Part shown: one piece after another, positions 45,847 through 52,144 of the stretch
How positions within the stretch are numbered: position 1 is the first letter of the stretch
How the letters are laid out: the number at the start of each line of letters is the position of its first letter
DNA from: Undibacterium sp.
GTDB lineage: Bacteria; Pseudomonadota; Gammaproteobacteria; Burkholderiales; Burkholderiaceae_D
Assembly: GCF_030651495.1 (NCBI RefSeq)
Contig: NZ_JAUSFI010000116.1
Location: 1-52,144 of the forward strand
Direction: 5' to 3'
DNA: 52,144 bases
Notes under the pieces: model-generated
Database searches by the model: none
Seen by the model: the letters and a program-made list of their open reading frames with translations, nothing else
What the model was told of the DNA's origin: nothing
Made by a program: the position numbers and the translations under genes

Positions 45847-48075
45847 TCAGATCGCCAAAGCCAGATCTCCGGCGGTGTTTCGGATGACGGCGTGATCGGA
45901 CCGGCTCAATTTTTCAAAATCTTCCAATGGCATTGGTTTGCCAAATAAATAGCCCTGATAGCTTTGGCAGCCAAACCGCTCAAGACAGATGCGCTGCTCT
46001 TCCGATTCCACCCCTTCAGCGATGACGGCAATACCCAGGCTCTTGGCCAGATCAATGATGGCTTGAACAATCACGGCATCCCGGTGTTTAGTCGTAATGT
46101 TGCGCATGAAACTGCGGTCTATTTTGAGTTCTTGTATGGGCAGATTGGTTAAGTGCGCCAAAGAGGAGTACCCGGTACCAAAGTCATCCATAGAAAAATG
46201 AATACCTTGCCCGTTTAACTTATTCATCTTGTCGGTGGTGTCGGCAATGTTATGCAGCACCAAACTCTCGGTAAGTTCGAGCTTGAGTCGCTGCGGATTT
46301 GCACCGGTTTGCGCGACTACCTTGCAGACATCGGCAACAAAATCGGGTTGACGAAACTGCCGGGCACTCACATTGACTGACAGGATAAAATTTGAGGTTG
46401 CCGGATTTTTTGACCAACTCTTAAGCTGCGCACATGCGGTGCGCAATACCCATTCACCAATCGGCACGATGAGGCCCGATTCTTCAGCGATAGGGATGAA
46501 CTGATCGGGAAAAACCAGACCGTGTTTGGGGTGCATCCAGCGGAGTAGCACTTCGGCACCCAGCACACCACGCACATGGTCGACTTGTATCTGGTAATAC
46601 AGTCTGAGTTGATTTTCTGTCAGGGCAGCATGCAACTCCGTCTCCAGTGCAATGCGTGCTTCTAATGAATCTTGTATTTTTGGATCGTAAAAACGCAGAT
46701 TATTACGTCCATTGTTCTTCGCCTGATACATCGCTATGTCAGCGCGCTTGAACAATTCATCAATGGAAAAGTTTTGCCCGCGAAACAGACACAAGCCCAT
46801 ACTTGCGGAGCCGTGCTGAAGCTGGTTCGCCAGCATGAAAGGTTGGTTGATGGCGGTCAGAATCTTTTCCCCTACCTCTTCTGCCTGCATTGCAGCCTGT
46901 GCCTCGTGCTGGCTTAAATCAACCAACAACACGACAAATTCATCGCCCCCCAGACGCGCCACCGTATCAGATTGGCGTAAGCAAGACTGAACCCGCAGGG
47001 CGATTTCTTGCAGAAACAAATCGCCGACATCATGACCGAGCGTATCGTTAATGCTCTTAAAATTATCCAGGTCGATCATCAGTACGCCACCAAACTGATG
47101 GCTACGCGTGCTGATCGACACGGCCCGTTGCAGGCGATCGCGCAGCAGCCGTCGGTTAGGTAAATTGGTGAGCTGGTCGTAAAACGCGAGCTGGTGAATG
47201 GCAAGCTCATCTTCGCCCAATTTGCTCTGCATCGACTGAAGCGCCGCCATGACTTCGCTAATTTCATCCCTGCCCGCAATGGTGATGCGGGAGTCATAGC
47301 GGCCACCAGAAATATTATTAAAAACAGCAATCACCTGCTTAAGCGGGTTGACGATAGATGCTGTCAATATCACCCCTAACCAGCTCATCAGAAAAATTGC
47401 CATGCCCAACGCCACATATGCCACCAAACGCATATTGCTATAGCGTTTGAGGCCAGTACTGTAAGCTAGCTGGCTGGTGTCAAACTGATGCTGAATTAAG
47501 GCTTGAAGATGAGGACTTGCCTGATTGTAAAGAGTGTAAGTCTGGATCGACAGGATTTGCGTTTTGGCGTAATTGGCATCGCGCAATGACACTACCGCGG
47601 GCAATAGCGCCTCGTTAAGATAGGTATCCCGACTTTTTTCAAATTGATTGGCGAGGGTTCGCTCTGAGTCACTCAGCGCAGACGACATATAGCTGCGCCA
47701 GACTGATTCTATGGAAGCAATATTCTTTTTAATGGCATCGGCGGCGATTAATGCACTGGCCTTATTCATGACCAGGATGCCGCGCCTCTCTTCACTTGCC
47801 TCAATGTTGATTTCGCTGAGCGCTTTCAGTAACAATCTTTGGTTGTTTAGCATCAGGGTGCTGATGTCAGCCAACTGCTGCAGTGCCGGCATCCGATTCT
47901 CATACACGGATCGCAGACTGTCTCTAGACGCTGCCAGGCCCCACATTCCTGCCAGCGTCAGTAGCAAAGAGACGAAAGCAGCCAAACCCATTAGCGCGAA
48001 TAAACGCACGCCGATGTTGACGTTTAACAACACCCGGGTAATGTAGAGATGAAATCTGGTCAGTAATGTCAACAC
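45847..48075 (-). CDS. Membrane GGDEF-EAL protein (c-di-GMP synthesis/breakdown)
   Basis: The 742-residue protein has membrane helices near the N-terminus and about residues 220-240, with a four-helix-bundle periplasmic sensor between. HAMP follows, then GGDEF (active site LGGDEF near 375) and EAL (near 505). The EAL motif itself is EVL (GAEVLLRW), a common active variant. NVSARQF, DDFGTGYSSLAHL and AEGVESEEQ are present, so phosphodiesterase activity is plausible. I chose the GTG at 48075 with an AGAGG ribosome site; a TTG at 48102 would add nine residues. Confidence 0.9.
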   Translation of the reverse strand: MLTLLTRFHLYITRVLLNVNIGVRLFALMGLAAFVSLLLTLAGMWGLAASRDSLRSVYENRMPALQQLADISTLMLNNQRLLLKALSEINIEASEERRGILVMNKASALIAADAIKKNIASIESVWRSYMSSALSDSERTLANQFEKSRDTYLNEALLPAVVSLRDANYAKTQILSIQTYTLYNQASPHLQALIQHQFDTSQLAYSTGLKRYSNMRLVAYVALGMAIFLMSWLGVILTASIVNPLKQVIAVFNNISGGRYDSRITIAGRDEISEVMAALQSMQSKLGEDELAIHQLAFYDQLTNLPNRRLLRDRLQRAVSISTRSHQFGGVLMIDLDNFKSINDTLGHDVGDLFLQEIALRVQSCLRQSDTVARLGGDEFVVLLVDLSQHEAQAAMQAEEVGEKILTAINQPFMLANQLQHGSASMGLCLFRGQNFSIDELFKRADIAMYQAKNNGRNNLRFYDPKIQDSLEARIALETELHAALTENQLRLYYQIQVDHVRGVLGAEVLLRWMHPKHGLVFPDQFIPIAEESGLIVPIGEWVLRTACAQLKSWSKNPATSNFILSVNVSARQFRQPDFVADVCKVVAQTGANPQRLKLELTESLVLHNIADTTDKMNKLNGQGIHFSMDDFGTGYSSLAHLTNLPIQELKIDRSFMRNITTKHRDAVIVQAIIDLAKSLGIAVIAEGVESEEQRICLERFGCQSYQGYLFGKPMPLEDFEKLSRSDHAVIRNTAGDLALAI

Positions 48076-48243
48076 GTTCGCCTCTATCCATATTGGGGGC
48101 AATTCGTTACTTTCCGTCTGCGCAATAGCAGGCGGGAGAATTAACGAGGCGTGTTCTGGGCCTCAGGTCCGGTACCGGGGTCAAGGGTAAACCAAATTGA
48201 TTATTCGTTTTACCGTAGCAACTTATTGATGTCAATTAACTTT

Positions 48244-48900
48244 TTAGAGGTGACTTTTTTCTTCATTACTTTGCGGCGCGTCAAAACTGAGGGTATCGCG
48301 TGCGCTGACTAGTTCATCAGCCATGTCTGCCAGTTTACGCCGTTGTTTGCGTGCGTTATCACGAAGCAAGGCAAAAGCATCACTGCGTTTGAGCCTATAT
48401 TCCATCATCAAAATGCCGGTCGCGACGCTGATATTCCGTTCCGCATCGAGTGCTTTTTGCAATTGCTGTCGTGTCACGCGTAGCTCTTGCAATTCATCAG
48501 CGCGGGCTAACGCAGCTTCAATCGTCGGCACCAGTTGCGCGACATCCAAGGGTTTGACTGCATAACCGAGAGCACCGCAGTGACTGGCCTGCGCGACCAT
48601 TTGCGGCTCACTGTAGGCGCTTAGTATCATGAATGGAATATGGTCAAGCTCATGCAGGCGCTGAGCTAGCTGCAGCCCCCCTTGATCTGGCATGCGCATA
48701 TCCAAAATGGCCAAATCAGGGCGATCGCCGCCAGCCAGCCAAGCTTCGGCTTCCTCAACGGATTCTGCGGTCATGACGGCGTAACCTGCCTGTATCAAAC
48801 CGCGAGCAATCGTCACCAGTACCAGGCGGTCATCGTCAACCAGCAGAAGACGTTTGGCTGGGGCCGGAATAATATTTACTGCTGTGCGTATAGTTGTCAT
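48244..48900 (-). CDS. ANTAR-domain response regulator
   Basis: Receiver plus ANTAR RNA-binding domain, 218 residues. RLLLVDDDRLVLVTIARG holds the acidic pocket. The phosphoacceptor Asp is in LAILDMRMPDQGG (near 65) and the Lys in YAVKPLD. The C-terminal ANTAR three-helix domain spans about 130-200 (ISVATGILMMEYRLKRSDAF). Such regulators bind paired hexaloop hairpins in RNA and prevent termination. Its ATG overlaps the kinase stop by four bases, so it is the cognate regulator. Confidence 0.93.
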   Translation of the reverse strand: MTTIRTAVNIIPAPAKRLLLVDDDRLVLVTIARGLIQAGYAVMTAESVEEAEAWLAGGDRPDLAILDMRMPDQGGLQLAQRLHELDHIPFMILSAYSEPQMVAQASHCGALGYAVKPLDVAQLVPTIEAALARADELQELRVTRQQLQKALDAERNISVATGILMMEYRLKRSDAFALLRDNARKQRRKLADMADELVSARDTLSFDAPQSNEEKSHL

Positions 48901-51419
48901 GTGAACTCTTTTTTATCAATGGAAATAATGCCGGCGCCAAGTACCAAAGTCGTGATGACTTGGTCTGCCTGCTGTGCGCTGGACAGGCTGGCGCCAGTGC
49001 GTGGCATCAACGCAGCAACCAGCTGCAGACCGCTGTGATGCAGCGTCTCTAACATACCGCCGGAGGAAAGTTGGCCGGCATTCACGATGTCAACCTGCAC
49101 AATATGGGGCGACGCGCCTTTCTTTAACCTGACCGTCACCCCGCCATGTGTCTTGCCTCCATGCTTGACCGCGTTCAAAATCAGTTCATTAAGAATTAAG
49201 GCGATCGGAACCGCTTCATTTTCGGCAATGATGCAAGACAGCGAAAAGGCGGAACTATCCACGGTCACTGGTGTTTGCCATAGGGCCTGAATTTCGTCAG
49301 CAATGGCAATCGTTAATTCGCTTAGCAGCACCAGAGAATCTGTACGTCCCCGCAAACCATAAATGACAGAGATACTTTGCACCTGGCTGATGGCTTGATT
49401 GGCAGGGTCCGCGATGGCTGGATATTTTTGCGCAAACTGACGCAATAATCCAGTAATACCCTGCAAATTATTTTTAATACGATGATGCACTTCACGTACC
49501 AGTACATCGCGGTGCGCAAGCTCATTGAGGAGGCGTTGCTGTTCTTGCTGCTGGCGGTCGGCGATATCGGTAATGTCAGTAAAGTTGATGACGTAATGCG
49601 TCACCTGATCTTGTTCGTTTCTGACGGCAGCAATGGCACCTTTGACAAAATAGTCTTCACCGTTTTTACGCCGTCGCCACATTTCACCGTTCCAGGTGCC
49701 CGTTTTTTTTAGGTCATTTTCAACCTCCGGATAAATGCCAAGCGCTTGCCGTTCTGATCTGAAAACGGAGGTTTTTTTTCCTTGAAGCTCATGCTGAGCG
49801 TAGCCGGTAATCTCGCTACATGCCTGGTTTACTTTGATAATGACCATATCCACATCCATCACGACAATGCCTTCCTGGCAGTCGAAGGCAATGGCCGCGA
49901 TGCGTAGTTCCTGCTCAATTTTCTTGCGTTCGGTGATATCAGTTGAAATCCCGCACAGCGCGTAAATTTCCCCGGCCTCATTGTGCAATGGTAACTTGAC
50001 GCTCATATAAGTCGAGGCAAACCCATCTTTAAAATTCACTACGTGCTCTTCCTGTCTAAACGTTTTTCCTTCCTGTAAAACAGCACGATCATTGAAGTGC
50101 AATTGCATTACCGTTTCGGCATCAAAAAAAGCCTCATCGGTTTGACCGACAATCTGCTCTATCGAGGCACCAAAAACTTTACACACCGAGCGGTTGACAA
50201 ACAGATAGCGCCCGCCGGTATCTTTGAGGTAAATGTTGGCATCAACGTTTTGCAGGATATTCGACAGCTTATGTTCGCTCAGGCGCAGTGCGTCTTCACG
50301 ATTTCCCAGGGTTGCCAAAAGCTGGTTAACGCTGCAGATCAGTTTTCCAATTTCATCTGGCTTCCCTACCGGCAATGGCTGTGGCCGCTGGTTTGTTGAA
50401 GACATCGTCGACAATGCTGTGGCCGCATTCAGCAGCGGTGATAATTGCCGTTTCAGTATCCAATAAATGAGCCCGCCCGCCAATATGGTCAAAAAAATCG
50501 TCGCCCACAGCAGGCGTCGCTGCATACGCCGAATCGGCGCAAAGGCCTCAGCTTCAGGTAGAGAAATAATCACGAACCAGCCGGCAACAGGAACACTCTT
50601 GGCCGTGCTTAACACTTCCACACCATATGGATTAACCATCATGGCAGAGCCCTCGTAGCCTTGAATAAAACGGTCTATCGGCGGGTTGATGCCAAGCCCG
50701 GGAAGCATTTCCAAGACACGTTTTTTGTTGGAAGCGGTGACGATGAGACGATACTGCGGCGCGATGAGCAATTGATATTGACCGGTTTTGCTATTTTTAC
50801 TTGCTGAAATTTTATCCAGAAAATTGGGTTGACCCAGGTTGGTGGTGCCTACCAGAGCGCCGACTATTTGTCCTTGAGCATCGAAGATGGCAGTGACAAT
50901 ACAAAATAGGGGCTGCTTTAGCAATGGGCTGATGAGCGGACGGCCAATCAGGGTTTTCCCTTCTGACAATACGGTTTGAATCGCCACATGATCCATGTCT
51001 TGCGCGCTAATGATGTTGATAGTGTTAATCGCGTTAATGCGACCTGAAACGTCAAAGACACCGGCAAGCACCACGCCATCACGCCCGACTATATGTACCC
51101 CGGCATTGAAAAAAGTTTTTAAAATTATTTTCTGGTCAAGAAAATCCTTTACCAATACCGGGCTAACCATCATCTGTGGGTCAATGGATCGCGCAGTCAG
51201 TTCCAGTGCCGAGATTCTTTCGTCCAGTCCTTGGTTAACTTCCTCAGCCATGAAAGAAGCCGCTGAAAACTGCTGTTCGCCCAATAAACGCTCCATGTCA
51301 AGGCGCAACGTTTGCTGGGCATAAAAAGACAGCGACCAGATTCCCGCGAGAAAAATGCCCAGCATGGCTGCGGTGATTCTGGTTTTAATAGAATTCCATC
51401 TAACATTGATTAAAGCCAT
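48897..51419 (-). CDS. Membrane sensor histidine kinase (HisKA_2/PdtaS type)
   Basis: The 840-residue kinase has a membrane helix near 12-35, a long periplasmic Cache-like sensor to about 290 and a second helix near 300-320. Two PAS domains follow (LSNILQNVDANIYLKDTGGR and IAFDCQEGIVVMDVD). The phosphorylated His is in LVREVHHRIKNNLQG near 644, and the ATPase domain has ILNELILNAVKHGG. HRIKNN is the HisKA_2 signature; this class pairs with ANTAR regulators as in PdtaS/PdtaR. I use the ATG at 51419, which has an AGAGG ribosome site; a GTG at 51434 is less likely. Confidence 0.92.
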   Translation of the reverse strand: MALINVRWNSIKTRITAAMLGIFLAGIWSLSFYAQQTLRLDMERLLGEQQFSAASFMAEEVNQGLDERISALELTARSIDPQMMVSPVLVKDFLDQKIILKTFFNAGVHIVGRDGVVLAGVFDVSGRINAINTINIISAQDMDHVAIQTVLSEGKTLIGRPLISPLLKQPLFCIVTAIFDAQGQIVGALVGTTNLGQPNFLDKISASKNSKTGQYQLLIAPQYRLIVTASNKKRVLEMLPGLGINPPIDRFIQGYEGSAMMVNPYGVEVLSTAKSVPVAGWFVIISLPEAEAFAPIRRMQRRLLWATIFLTILAGGLIYWILKRQLSPLLNAATALSTMSSTNQRPQPLPVGKPDEIGKLICSVNQLLATLGNREDALRLSEHKLSNILQNVDANIYLKDTGGRYLFVNRSVCKVFGASIEQIVGQTDEAFFDAETVMQLHFNDRAVLQEGKTFRQEEHVVNFKDGFASTYMSVKLPLHNEAGEIYALCGISTDITERKKIEQELRIAAIAFDCQEGIVVMDVDMVIIKVNQACSEITGYAQHELQGKKTSVFRSERQALGIYPEVENDLKKTGTWNGEMWRRRKNGEDYFVKGAIAAVRNEQDQVTHYVINFTDITDIADRQQQEQQRLLNELAHRDVLVREVHHRIKNNLQGITGLLRQFAQKYPAIADPANQAISQVQSISVIYGLRGRTDSLVLLSELTIAIADEIQALWQTPVTVDSSAFSLSCIIAENEAVPIALILNELILNAVKHGGKTHGGVTVRLKKGASPHIVQVDIVNAGQLSSGGMLETLHHSGLQLVAALMPRTGASLSSAQQADQVITTLVLGAGIISIDKKEFT

Positions 51420-52046
51420 GGCTGCCTCTACCACTTAAAAGGGACATTATTCAATAAATAGATTGCCAAACACCAATAACCTATCTGCTTATTGACGCAG
51501 ATCGAATATGGTGCGCATATCTGTGGCTTATTGGCGGCTTATGAAATTGCCTATTGACGTGGATACAGAATCAGCCTGACGAAAGAAATTTGCCGACTGA
51601 CACTCTCGCTGCTGACCAGCGCGGTTTGTCAGGAACGTGAAAAGTGGGCCGTCATGGCGCCAATTGGGCTGGCAGGCGACTGTCAGAAAAGATGTTTTTT
51701 GTCTATCTAAGGTAATGCGTCAGGCGCTGAATTTAAGTGCATCTTAACTGAGAGCAACTACTTTTTCAGCGATTCAGAGACGAAAGCGTATTCGATCAGG
51801 AATAGTCACCTGGATATGGTCAGCAAATTTGCCGTTGTACCGTTAAATAACCGGGCTGCTCACTCAGGAAATCGCTTTCCTCTAAAAAATAAAACGACGA
51901 AAGGGAACTTCTAAAAACCTAAGAAATTGAAGAAATAATGAACAGCAAAAAAATATTTTTGCGATTTCGGCTGAATTTTTTTAAAAGGCGAGATTTTTTA
52001 CGTTATCAGACGAAAGTCCCCCTCTTTTTAGGGGATTTCTCCCCTA
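51420..52046. other. 627-base gap without recognised gene
   Basis: AT-rich spacer before the transposase fragment. A nested hairpin is visible at about 51598-51633 (CTGACA/TGTCAG outside, CGCTG/CAGCG inside). No coding frame of interest was found. The stem TCCCC/GGGGA around 52017-52035 may belong to the IS end. Confidence 0.5.
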
Positions 52047-52144
52047 TTAACTCACTACAGACGGATTTGTCCCCGCCAGGCTCACCCACCGTCTGAGGTT
52101 GTACACCACGGCTTGCAGGGTGATCTGTGTGGCGGCACGCAGTA
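52047..52144 (-). mobile_element. Transposase C-terminus (IS element, runs off the edge)
   Basis: The last 31 codons of a minus-strand frame read AATQITLQAVVYNLRRWVSL and end in AGTNPSVVS with a TAA at 52049-52047. This tail resembles the C-terminus of IS5/IS1182-type transposases as I remember them; the family is uncertain. The rest lies beyond the window, so intactness and insertion site cannot be judged. Confidence 0.7.

Overview
The window reads as chromosomal DNA of a betaproteobacterium of the order Burkholderiales, most likely Oxalobacteraceae (an Undibacterium/Herminiimonas-like organism). This rests on gene content and order: metY-like tRNA with rimP-nusA-infB, a sulfite reductase cluster with a DUF934 gene and no cysJ, a prpB-prpC-acnD-prpF methylcitrate operon next to prpR, and RluB and ScpB with long tails. 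The genus is an inference. No rRNA, CRISPR array, prophage or plasmid gene was seen. The only mobile-element trace is a transposase 3' end at the right edge.

Layout. 1-5354 (minus): initiator tRNA, scpB, rluB, rimP, nusA and the 5' end of infB. 5535-11641: a NUDIX hydrolase, amtB (minus, with sigma-54 and NtrC-like sites), aat, bpt, pyrD, a Tas-like aldo/keto reductase and a DUF2164 gene. 11739-12515: a small exported protein and a repeat-rich gap. 12516-19426 (plus): sulfur assimilation, with a TauE-type permease, cysI, a DUF934 gene, cysH, cysD, cysN and cobA. 19589-22223 (minus): cbiX-type chelatase, lptG, lptF. 22272-25736 (plus): pepA, xth, an HDOD gene. 25836-34276 (minus): prpE, prpF, acnD, prpC, prpB, with divergent prpR at 34512-36140. 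36233-38207 (plus): a receiver / CheC-like / diguanylate cyclase operon. 38360-41741 (plus): a PhnD-type ABC transporter. 41974-43007: a lipocalin lipoprotein and a hypothetical gene. 43483-51419 (minus): four signalling genes, namely a PAS chemoreceptor, a GGDEF-EAL protein, an ANTAR regulator and its HisKA_2-type kinase.

How the parts work together. The sulfur cluster runs from APS activation (CysDN) through APS reduction (CysH) to sulfide (CysI). CobA and the chelatase next door supply steps of siroheme synthesis for CysI. The prp genes convert propionate via propionyl-CoA and 2-methylcitrate to pyruvate and succinate. Their promoter is a textbook sigma-54 site with a six-half-site operator ending on the prpR start codon. 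The signalling genes point to c-di-GMP and chemosensory control.

Most notable beyond the genes: the receiver-CheC-cyclase operon; two large hairpins in the prpF 3' region; a dispersed palindromic repeat with constant geometry at three loci; a perfect 22-bp dyad before cysI; and overlapping divergent -10 elements between lptF and pepA. All calls come from reading the sequence. No search or folding was run.
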